Assembly (NCBI RefSeq): GCF_025980345.1
Contig: NZ_JAPDUI010000011.1
Coordinates: 1-33,220, forward strand
DNA length: 33,220 nucleotides
Reading direction: 5' to 3'
Source: Arenimonas sp. GDDSR-1
Lineage (GTDB): Bacteria > Pseudomonadota > Gammaproteobacteria > Xanthomonadales > Xanthomonadaceae
Positions 9,036 to 17,322 of this stretch are shown here, one piece after another. The position numbers and the translations under genes were made by a program. The notes beneath the pieces were generated by a model. That model was not told the DNA's origin. It did not search any database and saw only the letters and a list, made by a program, of their open reading frames with translations. Numbering within the stretch: position 1 is the first letter of the stretch; the number at the start of each line of letters is the position of its first letter.

Positions 9036-10052
9036 ATGAAACCGACCGCCCTGTCGCGCTATCTGATCGAAGCGCAGCACCAAGGCCATATTAACGCGGA
9101 TCTGCGCCTGTTGCTGGAGGTGGTTGCGCGCGCCTGCAAGACCATTTCGACCGCCGTCGGCAAAGGCGCGCTCGGCGACGTGCTCGGCGATGCCGGCACC
9201 GGCAACGTGCAGGGCGAAGCCCAGAAGAAACTCGATGTGCTCAGCAACGAAATCCTGCTGGAGGCCAATGAATGGGGCGGCCACCTGGCCGGCCTGGCTT
9301 CGGAGGAAATGGAACACGCGCATGCCATCCCCAGCAGCTATCCGCGCGGCAACTACCTGCTGCTGTTCGATCCGCTCGACGGCAGTTCCAACATCGACGT
9401 CAACGTCTCGGTCGGCACCATCTTCTCGGTCCTGCGCTGCCCGGACGGCGTGACGGAGCCGCGCGACGAACATTTCCTGCAGCCCGGCAGCGCGCAGGTC
9501 TGCGCCGGCTACACCGTGTACGGCCCGAGCACGATTCTGGTGCTCACCTTCGGGCGCGGCACGCACATGTTCACCCTCGACCGCGAACAGGGCAGCTTCA
9601 TCCTGACCCGCAGCGACGTGCAGGTGCCGGAAGAGACCCGCGAATTCGCCATCAACATGTCGAACCAGCGCTTCTGGCATCCGCCGGTGCAGGATTACAT
9701 CCGCGACCTGCTGGCCGGAAAGACCGGACCGCGCGGCAAGGACTTCAACATGCGCTGGATCGCCAGCATGGTGTCGGAAGTGCACCGCATCCTGACCCGA
9801 GGCGGCATCTTCATGTACCCGGCCGACACCAAGGATTTGACCAAGCCCGGACGCCTGCGCCTGATGTATGAAGCCAATCCGATGGCTTTCATCCTCGAGC
9901 AGGCCGGCGGCGCCTGCAGCACCGGGCGCGGACGCATGCTCGACGTGCAGCCCGAAGCCCTGCACCAGCGCGTGCCGGTGTTTCTGGGTTCGCGCAGGGA
10001 AGTGGCCGAAGCCGAGCGCTATCACCACGATTACGACCGCGGCCGAGCATGA
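9036..10052 (+). CDS. fbp: Fructose-1,6-bisphosphatase, class I
   Basis: This enzyme hydrolyses fructose-1,6-bisphosphate to fructose-6-phosphate in gluconeogenesis. The 338-residue length fits class I. The metal-binding motif [11 protein letters not shown] (Asp112, Asp115) is intact, as are the substrate-binding [15 protein letters not shown] and the EQAGG segment near the C-terminus. It is the first gene of an apparent five-gene operon: its TGA overlaps the ATG of the 2OG oxygenase by four bases (ATGA, 10049-10052), and the following genes are equally tightly coupled. Confidence 0.96.
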   Translation: MKPTALSRYLIEAQHQGHINADLRLLLEVVARACKTISTAVGKGALGDVLGDAGTGNVQGEAQKKLDVLSNEILLEANEWGGHLAGLASEEMEHAHAIPSSYPRGNYLLLFDPLDGSSNIDVNVSVGTIFSVLRCPDGVTEPRDEHFLQPGSAQVCAGYTVYGPSTILVLTFGRGTHMFTLDREQGSFILTRSDVQVPEETREFAINMSNQRFWHPPVQDYIRDLLAGKTGPRGKDFNMRWIASMVSEVHRILTRGGIFMYPADTKDLTKPGRLRLMYEANPMAFILEQAGGACSTGRGRMLDVQPEALHQRVPVFLGSRREVAEAERYHHDYDRGRA

Positions 10053-10753
10053 CCGAAACCGACTTCATCGGCGTCTACCCGGGCCTGCTGAGCGCCGGGA
10101 GCTGCGCTGAAATCATCCGGCAGTTCGACGACAGCCGGCTGGCGGTTCCGGGACGTGTCGGCGGCGGGGTGATGCCGGAGCTGAAACACAGCCAAGACAT
10201 CCAGCTCAACCAGCATCCGGCCTGGCAGGGCGTCGAGCGTGAACTCAATACCGCCATGTTCCGCGCCCTGCTCGCTTATGTTCGCACCTATCCTTACGTC
10301 CTGATTGCGCCCCTGCTGCTGCAGCGGCAGAACGCGGACGGCAAGCGCGTGCGCTACCAGCACGATGACATCCGCGCTCTCGACGACAAGGCCCTGGGCG
10401 ACCTGCTGCGGGCGGTGTTCCGGCCCGGCCCGGTCAACCTGCAGCGCTACGAAGCCGATGAGGGCGGCTATCCGTACTGGCACTGCGAACACTACCCCAA
10501 GGACGCCAGTGCCGAGAGCCTGCACCGCGTGCTGCTGTGGACCACCTATCTGAACGACGGTTTCGGTGCCGGTGAAACCGAGTTCTTCCACCAGCAGCGG
10601 AAAATCAAGCCGGAAACCGGTGCCTTCCTGATTGCACCGGCCGGCTTTACCCACACCCACCGCGGCAACCGGCCGCAGGGCGCCGCCAAATACATCGCCA
10701 CCAGCTGGGTCCTGTTCCAGCGTTCCGAAACCATTTACGGAAGCCGGGCGTGA
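10049..10753 (+). CDS. 2-oxoglutarate/Fe(II)-dependent oxygenase (prolyl 4-hydroxylase-like)
   Basis: A 234-residue soluble protein with a double-stranded beta-helix oxygenase domain in its C-terminal half. Expected features are [10 protein letters not shown] (141-150), [14 protein letters not shown] (166-179) and FTHTHRG (200-206) followed by [10 protein letters not shown]. This gives iron ligands His145, Glu147 and His202 or His204, with Lys214 probably holding 2-oxoglutarate. The carboxylate ligand is Glu instead of the more common Asp (H-x-E). Relatives hydroxylate proline or other residues or small molecules; the substrate is unknown. It overlaps both neighbours by four bases, between fbp and cls. 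Confidence 0.85.
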   Translation: MTETDFIGVYPGLLSAGSCAEIIRQFDDSRLAVPGRVGGGVMPELKHSQDIQLNQHPAWQGVERELNTAMFRALLAYVRTYPYVLIAPLLLQRQNADGKRVRYQHDDIRALDDKALGDLLRAVFRPGPVNLQRYEADEGGYPYWHCEHYPKDASAESLHRVLLWTTYLNDGFGAGETEFFHQQRKIKPETGAFLIAPAGFTHTHRGNRPQGAAKYIATSWVLFQRSETIYGSRA

Positions 10754-12186
10754 TCAGCGCCGCGCTGAATGCCTGGATGCATCTGCAGGCCGCCTGGCCG
10801 AACATCTCGCTGGTGCTCGGTCTGCTCTGGCTGCTGTACGTCGTGCTGCTCAGCGCTTGGATCCTGCTGCAGAAGCGCGAACCGATCGCGACCCTGAGCT
10901 GGCTGCTGTCCCTGATCCTGCTGCCCTACATCGGCTTTCTGATCTACCACTTTCTCGGCCCGACCCGGATCAAACGGCAGAATCTGAAGCGCAGCAAGGC
11001 GCGTGCCGGCCTGATGCCGCTGACCGACGCCAATCTAGCGGCCAACGCCGATGCGCTGATGCGGCTGAATGCGGCCGCTTCCGGGTTCGCGCCCAGCAGC
11101 GCACGGCAGGTGGATCTGCTGGAAAACGGCGCCGCCACCTACGATGCGCTGGAACGGGCATTCGATGGCGCCGCGCACCATATCCACCTCGAGTACTACA
11201 TTTTCGAGCCGGACCTGACCGGTACCCGCATCCGCGACGCGCTGATCCGTCAGGCGGCACGCGGCATCGAAGTGCGCCTGCTGCTCGACCGGCTGGGCTC
11301 GAAGAACATCAGCGAGAAATTCCTGGCGCCGCTGCGCGCGGCCGGCATCGAAATCGCGTTTTTCCACCCGTTTTTTCTGCGCAAACTGTGGCGGCCGCAG
11401 ATCAACATCCGTTCGCACCGCAAGATCGTGGTGATCGATGGCATCCTCGGTTTCACCGGCGGCATCAACATCACCGATGAGGAAAACGAACGCCTGCGCG
11501 CGGACGCCTACGTCGACCTGCACTTCCGCGCCGAGGGCGAAATCGCGCGTTGGCTGCAGCTGGCCTTCGTCGCCGACTGGCTGTATGCCGGCGGCCGTTT
11601 CAAGGCCGATGCCCGCTATTTTCCGCCGCCGCCCGCCGACGCCGGTGAAATCACCGCACAGGTCCTGGCGGCCGGCCCGGACACGCCCTGGGAGCCGATC
11701 CACCGTGCCCATGTCGAAGCCATCGCCGGCGCGCGCAAGCGCGTGCTGCTGGTCACCCCGTATTTCGTGCCGAGCGAAGCGGCGATGATGGCGCTGACCT
11801 CGGCCGCGCTCAGCGGCGTCGATACCGCACTGGTGGTTCCGCGCCGCAGCGACAGCCGGATGGTGACGCTGGCCGCACGCTCGTATTTCGACGTGCTGGC
11901 CGAAGCCGGCGTGCGCATCTATGAATTTCCGCGCATGCTGCACACCAAAGCCCTGCTGGTCGATGACGGCACCGTGATTCTGGGCAGCGCCAATTTCGAC
12001 CGGCGCAGTTTCCGGCTCAATTTCGAGCTGTCGGTGCTGTTCGAAAACCCCGGCCTCGGCGATCGGCTGGCGCGCATCCTTTACGGCTATCTGGGCGAAT
12101 CGCGCCGATTCGATCCGAAGCGGCGTCTGCCCCTGAGCGAGCGCCTGGCGCAGGCCGGCGCCCGTCTGTTCTCGCCGTTGCTATAA
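10750..12186 (+). CDS. cls: Cardiolipin synthase (phospholipase D superfamily)
   Basis: A 478-residue membrane-anchored enzyme that joins phosphatidylglycerol units into cardiolipin. Two N-terminal transmembrane segments (about 18-35 and 45-68) precede two PLD domains, each with a complete HKD motif: His223/Lys225/Asp230 in HRKIVVID and His398/Lys400/Asp405 in HTKALLVDD, followed by GSANFDRRS. The size and layout match ClsA-type synthases. The start is GTG at 10750, overlapping the TGA of the upstream oxygenase gene (GTGA). Confidence 0.93.
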   Translation: MISAALNAWMHLQAAWPNISLVLGLLWLLYVVLLSAWILLQKREPIATLSWLLSLILLPYIGFLIYHFLGPTRIKRQNLKRSKARAGLMPLTDANLAANADALMRLNAAASGFAPSSARQVDLLENGAATYDALERAFDGAAHHIHLEYYIFEPDLTGTRIRDALIRQAARGIEVRLLLDRLGSKNISEKFLAPLRAAGIEIAFFHPFFLRKLWRPQINIRSHRKIVVIDGILGFTGGINITDEENERLRADAYVDLHFRAEGEIARWLQLAFVADWLYAGGRFKADARYFPPPPADAGEITAQVLAAGPDTPWEPIHRAHVEAIAGARKRVLLVTPYFVPSEAAMMALTSAALSGVDTALVVPRRSDSRMVTLAARSYFDVLAEAGVRIYEFPRMLHTKALLVDDGTVILGSANFDRRSFRLNFELSVLFENPGLGDRLARILYGYLGESRRFDPKRRLPLSERLAQAGARLFSPLL

Positions 12187-12210
12187 TCGCAGGCATCACG
12201 GAGAACGCGT

Positions 12211-12474
12211 ATGTACATCCTCTATTACCTGCTCAGCGTCGGTGCGGTGGCCATGGCCATGTTCGCCGATCTCAGCACCCGCGGCGTCGGCTTTCTGGTG
12301 GTGATGGCGCTGCTGTTTCTGTTTCTGGGTTCCTGGAATCTGCTCAGCAGCCGCGTGGAAAGCCAGCGCCGGCCCGAGCGCCACATCATCAGCCCCGACG
12401 AACTGCGGCGCATGCGTGAACTGGCCGAGCAGGCCAAGGCCCGTAAAGCCGGCAACGACGGCGGCGAGGCGTGA
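12211..12474 (+). CDS. Small two-span membrane protein of unknown function
   Basis: An 87-residue protein with two hydrophobic segments (about 1-20 and 26-45) and a basic, helical C-terminus rich in Arg, Glu and Ala (about 48-87) that could form an amphipathic or coiled-coil helix on the cytoplasmic side. I do not recognise the family. It sits 24 bases after cls and overlaps pdxJ by four bases (GTGA), so it is made from the same message. A membrane partner role for the cardiolipin synthase is possible but only a guess from position. Confidence 0.7.
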   Translation: MYILYYLLSVGAVAMAMFADLSTRGVGFLVVMALLFLFLGSWNLLSSRVESQRRPERHIISPDELRRMRELAEQAKARKAGNDGGEA

Positions 12475-13217
12475 CCGCGCTCAGCGTCAATGTCAATAAA
12501 ATCGCGGTGCTGCGCAATTCACGCGGCGGCGCGGAACCCTCGGTGCTGAAAGCCGCAGAAACCGCCATCGCAGCGGGCGCGCACGGCATCACCGTGCATC
12601 CGCGTCCGGATCAGCGTCACATCACGCCGGAGGATGTCGATGTCCTGGCGCGGTTGTGCCGGGAACGCGGCGTGGAATACAACATCGAGGGCAATCCATT
12701 CGCACCGGCACGCGGTGACTATCCCGGACTGATGGCACTGATCGAACGCACGCGCCCGACGCAAGCCACGCTGGTGCCGGACGGCGACGGGCAGATCACC
12801 TCCGATCACGGGTTTGATCTGCGCGCGGATGGTGCACGCCTGCAGCCCTATGTTCAGCAGCTGCGCGCATGGGGCGTGCGGGTGTCGATTTTCATGGATG
12901 CCGGCACGCCCGATCTGGCTCTGGCCAAAGCGCTCGGCATCGACCGCATCGAACTGTATACCGGCCCCTACGCCGAAGCCTTCGCGCATGGCGATGCGGC
13001 AGCCGCCGCGGTCTGTGCGCGGACCGCGGCGGAAGCACAGGCGCTGGGCATCGGCGTCAATGCCGGGCACGATCTGAGCCAGGCCAATCTGGGCGCGTTT
13101 CTGCGTACGGTTCCGGCGGTGCTGGAAGTGTCCATCGGCCACGCACTGATCGGCGAAGCCCTGTATGACGGACTGGAAGCCACCGTCCGCCATTATCTGG
13201 CGATCTGCCGCGCCTAA
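12471..13217 (+). CDS. pdxJ: Pyridoxine 5'-phosphate synthase
   Basis: This cytoplasmic enzyme condenses 1-deoxyxylulose-5-phosphate with 3-amino-1-hydroxyacetone-phosphate to make pyridoxine 5'-phosphate, the last ring-forming step of the DXP-dependent vitamin B6 route. The 248-residue length is normal. Family signatures are present: [13 protein letters not shown] at the N-terminus, [12 protein letters not shown] near 41-52, [42 protein letters not shown], and [17 protein letters not shown] near the end. It starts with GTG overlapping the stop of the preceding small gene, and its stop overlaps the convergent mutarotase gene by four bases. The more usual pdxJ neighbours in gammaproteobacteria (recO, acpS) are absent. 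Confidence 0.96.
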   Translation: MTALSVNVNKIAVLRNSRGGAEPSVLKAAETAIAAGAHGITVHPRPDQRHITPEDVDVLARLCRERGVEYNIEGNPFAPARGDYPGLMALIERTRPTQATLVPDGDGQITSDHGFDLRADGARLQPYVQQLRAWGVRVSIFMDAGTPDLALAKALGIDRIELYTGPYAEAFAHGDAAAAAVCARTAAEAQALGIGVNAGHDLSQANLGAFLRTVPAVLEVSIGHALIGEALYDGLEATVRHYLAICRA

Positions 13218-14017
13218 AGTACCCGCAGTTTCTGCCAACCCTGCCAGTGGCCGTCGGCCAGCACGGTGACCGGCTGCGCGGCGGCAGCCGCTTCCACGCA
13301 CAGCATACGCTGCCAGTCGGCGGCCGGCATGTCGCTGAAAGACGCGGCCAGCGCCGGGCCGGGGCACCAGACGACCGTATCGGCAAAACCACCCTGGGAA
13401 ATTTCCAGCGATTCGCCGTTGCCGTAATTCAGACGCAGGCGCGGCGGCGCTTCGGCGAACACGCGGTCGACTTCACCGGTGATGAACAGATTGCCCTGCT
13501 GGTTCTTGTAGCGCCCGTCATCGGCGGCGTCCTCGTACACGCAAGCGTTCAGGCCGTGCAAGGTACAGGCGGTCACATCGGGAACGCGCAGATAGCTGTG
13601 CAGGGCGGCGGTGAATACCAGTGGCTGCTCCGAACGGTTGTGGAAATCCAGACTGATGCTCAGTCCGCTGCCGTCGAGCACTACGGTCTGCACCAGTTCG
13701 AACGCATACGGCCACAGCGCACGCGTTTCGGCATCGTCTTCAATGGCCAGAATCAGGGCCGAGGCCGTCTTCGCGCGCAGCTGCCAGGGCCGGGTGCGTA
13801 CCAGGCCGTGCTTGGGCAGCGGGCCCCGCCCGGAAAACTGCGGAAAACACACCGGCACTCCGCCGCGCAAGGCGCGCTCCGGAACAATATGTAGATGCTC
13901 GGGCGTATAAAGACGCTCTGTACCGTCGGCACATTGCCAGTGCAGCAGTTGCCCACCGTATTCGGCGACGCTTATCTGCCCGAAGGCGTTTTTCAGGGTG
14001 TGGACGGGTATATTCAT
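13214..14017 (-). CDS. D-hexose-6-phosphate mutarotase (YeaD-like aldose 1-epimerase)
   Basis: A 267-residue galactose-mutarotase-fold enzyme of the YeaD subgroup, which interconverts the alpha and beta anomers of glucose-6-phosphate. Typical features are [13 protein letters not shown] (51-63), [11 protein letters not shown] (68-78, with His70), [13 protein letters not shown] (135-147, with the likely catalytic His140) and WCPGP in the last quarter. The start is the ATG at 14017, ten bases before the encoded 3' end of the adjacent tRNA-Arg gene; both lie on the minus strand, so the tRNA may be cotranscribed upstream of it. The 3' end overlaps pdxJ tail to tail. Confidence 0.88.
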   Translation of the reverse strand: MNIPVHTLKNAFGQISVAEYGGQLLHWQCADGTERLYTPEHLHIVPERALRGGVPVCFPQFSGRGPLPKHGLVRTRPWQLRAKTASALILAIEDDAETRALWPYAFELVQTVVLDGSGLSISLDFHNRSEQPLVFTAALHSYLRVPDVTACTLHGLNACVYEDAADDGRYKNQQGNLFITGEVDRVFAEAPPRLRLNYGNGESLEISQGGFADTVVWCPGPALAASFSDMPAADWQRMLCVEAAAAAQPVTVLADGHWQGWQKLRVL

Positions 14018-14026
14018 GATCGAAAC

Positions 14027-14103
14027 TGGCGCGCCCGGAGGGATTCGAACCCCCGACCAATGGCTTCGGAAGCCACTACTCTATCCGGCTGAGCTACGGG
14101 CGC
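14027..14103 (-). tRNA. tRNA-Arg (anticodon CCG), 3' CCA encoded
   Basis: Read on the minus strand the gene begins GCGCCCGTAGCTCAG, has anticodon loop TTCCGAA within a GTGGC/GCCAT stem, the T-loop GGTTCGAATCC, and a 3' acceptor strand CGGGCGC followed by G and an encoded CCA. All four arms pair. Its 5' end borders the AT-rich island on the right. Confidence 0.96.
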
Positions 14104-14555
14104 GGATGTGTTCATTTTAACCGAACATTCCAATAACTTGTTGAAATATAGCAATCTTTTTTCAAGATGATGGAAATGGCATTAACTATCAAATGCTTGC
14201 CGTTAGGCCCAAAATCTGCTCGGTGACGAATTGGTGCCCAACCAGTGCCCACGCTGTGCCCATGTCATCTAAAACTTTACCTTTAATTATGAGTAAAAGC
14301 TTCCTTCGGTATTTATTAATTAATCTCAGAAATGCCTTATGGCGAGATTAAAATCACGAGCGTTTCTCTTGTCATCAAACATGAACCGGAAATCATAAGT
14401 TCATCTTTCAAGATTTTATTTTCAAGTTTGATCAACATTTCGCACTAAGCACCGTTCTGCATTAGAAGCTGCTATTGGAATAATGTTGCTTTTTGAACCT
14501 ATGGCCTAAAGCCGCACGTTCTGCTGTGGATTAACACTCAAACAGTCATTTTTGC
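14104..14555. other. AT-rich gene-free stretch at the left end of the island
   Basis: About 450 bases without a supportable gene and with a sudden drop in GC compared with everything to the left. Its only clear structure is a cluster of three GTGCCCA repeats at 14234-14262. No integrase or transposase remnant could be shown in any frame; short frames through the repeats contain no recognisable catalytic motif. Confidence 0.6.
14234..14262. repeat. Three GTGCCCA direct repeats spaced exactly 11 bp apart
   Basis: GTGCCCA occurs at 14234, 14245 and 14256. The one-helical-turn spacing would put all copies on the same face of DNA, as in protein-binding iterons or recombinase arm sites. No binding protein can be assigned from the sequence. 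Confidence 0.6.
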
Positions 14556-14780
14556 TTATATATCAGCCTCTCGCAGCAGCGAATGAACTGCTGTATTTAA
14601 GCCCGAGCTAATACGCAGCAATGTCATCAAAGTGACGTTTCTCCCCCCGCGCTCAATACTGCTGTAGTAAGCCCGGTGCATGCCTATAGAGTCCGCAAAA
14701 GACTCCTGGCTAAAGCCCATCGCTGATCTCCGGGTCCTAAGTCCATCGCCAAGGCGCTTTAATGTTGATTTTTCGTCCAT
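14556..14780 (-). CDS. Xre-family helix-turn-helix regulator, resembling restriction-modification C proteins
   Basis: A 74-residue protein that is almost entirely one HTH_3 domain. The core reads RRSAMGFSQESFADSIGMHR (helices 2-3) followed by AYYSSIERGGRNVTLMTLLR; the R-x-Y-x-S-x-I-E-R-G-x-R-N-x-x-L pattern is typical of Cro/C1-like repressors and of controller proteins of restriction-modification systems. It likely binds DNA as a dimer. A perfect 23-bp palindrome begins 40 bases upstream of its start, in the shared control region with the divergent exported PDZ gene, and is the obvious candidate operator. No restriction enzyme or methyltransferase gene is present, so it may control the island genes instead. 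The GC content is far below that of the flanking chromosome. Confidence 0.82.
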   Translation of the reverse strand: MDEKSTLKRLGDGLRTRRSAMGFSQESFADSIGMHRAYYSSIERGGRNVTLMTLLRISSGLNTAVHSLLREADI

Positions 14781-14820
14781 TTGACGAATATTGGGTGGAT
14801 AGTACTTTTATTTCTACGCT

Positions 14821-14843
14821 TATATATGTAGGCTACATATATA
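14821..14843. promoter_or_regulatory. Perfect 23-bp palindrome, candidate operator of the Xre regulator
   Basis: Arms TATATATGTAG (14821-14831) and CTACATATATA (14833-14843) are exact inverted repeats around one central G. The site lies between the divergent HTH gene (start 14780) and the PDZ gene (start 15012). A perfect TATAAT at 14848-14853 lies four bases to its right, so bound repressor would cover the -35 region of that rightward promoter. Confidence 0.6.
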
Positions 14844-14847
14844 TATC

Positions 14848-14853
14848 TATAAT
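14848..14853 (+). promoter_or_regulatory. Candidate -10 box for the rightward island transcript
   Basis: A perfect TATAAT on the plus strand, about 158 bases before the PDZ gene start. The -35 position falls within the 23-bp palindrome and has no good consensus match, which would fit a regulated promoter. TATAAT is not rare in AT-rich DNA, so support is mainly positional. Confidence 0.4.
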
Positions 14854-15011
14854 AAATTTTCTATGTCTTATATCTACTCGGTATTCTCTCCGGCAAATCC
14901 ACCGAATCGGGTCTTTCACCCAGGCATCCGATTTTTGAATGTTTTACCTTTATATTTTGGTCTAGATGAATTGCCATACCGTGCAAGGTACCTACACACG
15001 GAGGCATCACC

Positions 15012-16073
15012 ATGAAATTTAACGCATTTACCCCATTTTTAGCCCTATTCGCTATTTCGTTTCCGCTTTCAACGCCTGCCCAAACAGTTGCTCTCGGTAA
15101 TAGCACTCAAGCGAACCAGCCCGAGCTGATACAGAATATCCTCGGCTCGTATATCAAGGGAACAACCACCTATCAGGATACAGCCTGGCCGCTGTTCGTC
15201 AGTGCCGCTCAAGCTGGACTGTGCAAGGACACGGTTTACCGTACGGGCTTTTCACCCCAGGTCATCGACACCAAAATGGAAGAGGCCTACATAGGCTCAA
15301 CCGGTATTCTTCCGGGCGTTACTGTGAACTTCGTTATTCCCAAGTCCCCAGCGGACATTGCAGGCCTTAGGGAAAACGATCAGGTCGCCATTATCAACGG
15401 TCAAGCAACCCCTTCATCAGGTAAAAACATCAGCAAGCGGTTTTCCGAGATGTATGAGGAAGCGATTACCTTGGCCGGTAAATCCGGCGGTGGGATTGAA
15501 TTAGAAGTTCGCCGCGGCACCGAAATCAAGCAACTGAAAATAACGCCAGTGAAAAGCTGCGACTTGACCATTTCAGCCATGGCCGACGGTGGTCGTTTCA
15601 TGGAAAACCCAGACCCCACCCAGGTCATGGTCAGTCCTGCTGTTATGGATGAGGCGACTGACGATACCGAGCGACAAATTGTCATAGCCTATGCCATGTC
15701 AAAGAACCTCTCGGGGGCTGTCGCCGCCAAACGTAATGCCAATCGTGCGGCCAAGTTTCTGGGAACTGTCATGCAGTTTGCTCCACTGGCAATGCCGGTC
15801 GACCCGACAGTATATATGGGAGCAATGTTAGCCGATCCAGCGACAAAGATGGCTGGCGAACTGTTCGCGGCGAGTAAAAACGGCAACAGTGACGAGCTTA
15901 GCTTGGCCATACTCAAAGCCTCAGGCATCAGCGCCAATCAAGTTCTTACCTTCTGGGAAAAATACCTTAACAGCGATGCCAATACCATGGTCTTCAAATG
16001 GGTCAACGGCAGTGCGATGACCAAGGCACGACTCGATGTCATACGAGCCAAAGCTGCCCAGGAAGTTAAGTAG
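15012..16073 (+). CDS. Exported PDZ-domain protein resembling an inactive M48 metallopeptidase
   Basis: A 353-residue protein with a signal peptide (about 1-23, ending TPAQ) and a GGAGG-like ribosome-binding site before the ATG. A PDZ domain spans about 95-180, with the core PGVTVNFVIPKSPADIAGLR and DQVAIINGQ. The region after it (about 210-320) has the layout of PDZ-containing M48 metallopeptidases: DDTERQIVIAYAMSKNLSG occupies the place where those enzymes read D-x-E-x-A-x-V-x-A-H-E-x-A-H-N, and DELSLAILKASGISANQVLTFW matches the later E-A-D segment. All three expected zinc/catalytic residues are replaced here (Tyr227, Ala228, Lys231), so the protein is probably not a peptidase. The PDZ call is firm; the pseudo-M48 reading is by eye. 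It is the first gene of a rightward pair with the NERD gene, in AT-rich DNA. Confidence 0.75.
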   Translation: MKFNAFTPFLALFAISFPLSTPAQTVALGNSTQANQPELIQNILGSYIKGTTTYQDTAWPLFVSAAQAGLCKDTVYRTGFSPQVIDTKMEEAYIGSTGILPGVTVNFVIPKSPADIAGLRENDQVAIINGQATPSSGKNISKRFSEMYEEAITLAGKSGGGIELEVRRGTEIKQLKITPVKSCDLTISAMADGGRFMENPDPTQVMVSPAVMDEATDDTERQIVIAYAMSKNLSGAVAAKRNANRAAKFLGTVMQFAPLAMPVDPTVYMGAMLADPATKMAGELFAASKNGNSDELSLAILKASGISANQVLTFWEKYLNSDANTMVFKWVNGSAMTKARLDVIRAKAAQEVK

Positions 16074-16074
16074 C

Positions 16075-16926
16075 GTGAGGAAGCTGATTCTATCTGACCA
16101 TGTTAATGACAAAATCACGGAAGCAAAAAAGAATCGTGATGATGAATTTAACACGCAATACCAAAGGTATTGCCTGGAAGTTTCAAATCGGATGGAATGC
16201 ATAAATTCATGTAAAAGTGAAATTGCATTTTCATGGCGTAATGCCGATATAGCCGCCGTCTTTTACGGGATTTATCGATATATTTGGGAACACATTAAAC
16301 CCGGACCCATACAACCTACTCGAAGGGCTGCAAGCGAAGAGGAAGAAAAATGGAACAGTGGCAGTGAGGGTGAGCGAAGAGTAGCTGACTACCTTAGTGC
16401 TCGTCTGCCTGACGACTGGACCATAGTGTTGGGATATTCCAATGCCAAAGGTGAAATAGATCAGTTACTTGTTGGTCCACGCGGAATATTTGCTATCGAA
16501 ATAAAAAACGTCAATGGCGTTGTTCATTGCGATGAGGATCAATGGTGGCGAGACAAGTACGATAACTACGGAAAACTTTTAGAAACTAATCTACCTATGG
16601 CAGATAAAGGGGGACGAGGACCAAGCAGGCAGCTTAATGAACCTACAAATCTTCTGCAATCACACATCAACAAAAAACTCAGCATAGGTCGGATACAGCG
16701 AGCTGTCATTTTATCTCATAACAAGTCAATGCTCGGAACTCTAACCAGCATCACTGTGGATGTCGTCGCAACTATTCATAATTTTGATTACGAACGGATG
16801 CTTGCCCGTCAATCTAAAATTTTCGAAGCAATTACAGTTGATGAAATCTTGAACGAAATTCGTCAGCATCATGTTGATTTCAAATCATCCCCGCATCGAA
16901 TGAGCTCAGCTTCTGCACACCGGTAA
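16075..16926 (+). CDS. NERD (nuclease-related) domain protein
   Basis: About 283 residues. An N-terminal basic and helical region (about 1-95) is followed by a NERD domain at about 100-220, a PD-(D/E)xK-like fold. The catalytic pattern is visible: GEIDQLLVGPRGIFAIEIKN, giving Asp129, Glu142 and Lys144 (D-x12-E-x-K). NERD proteins are thought to act on nucleic acid and are often found in mobile or defence-rich regions; no activity is proven for this subgroup. I prefer the GTG at 16075, just after the PDZ gene's TAG, with AGGAAG nine bases upstream; an ATG at 16036 would overlap that gene by 38 bases and add 13 residues. The base composition marks it as part of the island. Confidence 0.8.
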   Translation: MRKLILSDHVNDKITEAKKNRDDEFNTQYQRYCLEVSNRMECINSCKSEIAFSWRNADIAAVFYGIYRYIWEHIKPGPIQPTRRAASEEEEKWNSGSEGERRVADYLSARLPDDWTIVLGYSNAKGEIDQLLVGPRGIFAIEIKNVNGVVHCDEDQWWRDKYDNYGKLLETNLPMADKGGRGPSRQLNEPTNLLQSHINKKLSIGRIQRAVILSHNKSMLGTLTSITVDVVATIHNFDYERMLARQSKIFEAITVDEILNEIRQHHVDFKSSPHRMSSASAHR

Positions 16927-16974
16927 TAAAATAGAACTTATGGATTAATTGGCTGCCATATTTGGAACGTAATT

Positions 16975-17232
16975 ATGATTAAACCTTCTTGGATAATTTT
17001 TGGTATTTTCATAATTGTATTTACATTAAAACTGATCAAGTGGCGTGAAATTAACACGGAACGGCGTCGGCCTCGACCCACTCATTGTCATGTCGGTTTC
17101 ATTGAGGCCAGCACCGAATCCAATGACGAATATCCTAAGCATCGCGCAGTAGGTACATCACGAGCAAGACGTCAGCAGAAATCTATTAATTCGAACTATG
17201 ACAATCATACAGAAATACATAGCCTAGATTAG
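16975..17232 (+). CDS. Small membrane-anchored protein of unknown function (N-terminal part of an interrupted frame)
   Basis: An 85-residue product with one N-terminal transmembrane segment (about 5-21, IIFGIFIIVFTLKLI) and a hydrophilic, basic remainder. A GGAACG sequence lies eight bases before the ATG. I do not recognise a family. The frame ends at a TAG (17230-17232) but then stays open in the same phase for another 142 codons to 17658, with similar hydrophilic composition on both sides. The likely original gene is therefore a single ~227-residue protein with a membrane anchor and a His/Asp-rich end, broken or regulated at one amber codon. It lies 48 bases after the NERD gene and is probably cotranscribed. 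Confidence 0.5.
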   Translation: MIKPSWIIFGIFIIVFTLKLIKWREINTERRRPRPTHCHVGFIEASTESNDEYPKHRAVGTSRARRQQKSINSNYDNHTEIHSLD

Positions 17233-17322
17233 TTTCGAACATCTGGAAGTAGGCGTAGTAATCAAAAATATACATCTTCAGACTTAGACTGTTCGGTTGG
17301 TCTAGGCAGCCTATTCCAGGAT

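Noticed and set aside
14027-14103. tRNA-Arg as an integration site with a matching repeat at the far end of the island
   Set aside because: The island borders the 5' end of the tRNA, not its 3' end, and I found no copy of tRNA sequence near 17660-17990; the short GCGCACGCCCGG similarity there is inside the kinase coding sequence.
14127-14481. ATTCCAATA (14127) and TATTGGAAT (14473) as terminal inverted repeats of a small element
   Set aside because: Only nine bases, 340 bases apart, in AT-rich DNA, without target duplication; expected by chance.
14556-16926. A restriction-modification system led by the C-protein-like regulator
   Set aside because: No methyltransferase motifs occur, and the NERD protein is not a recognisable restriction endonuclease.
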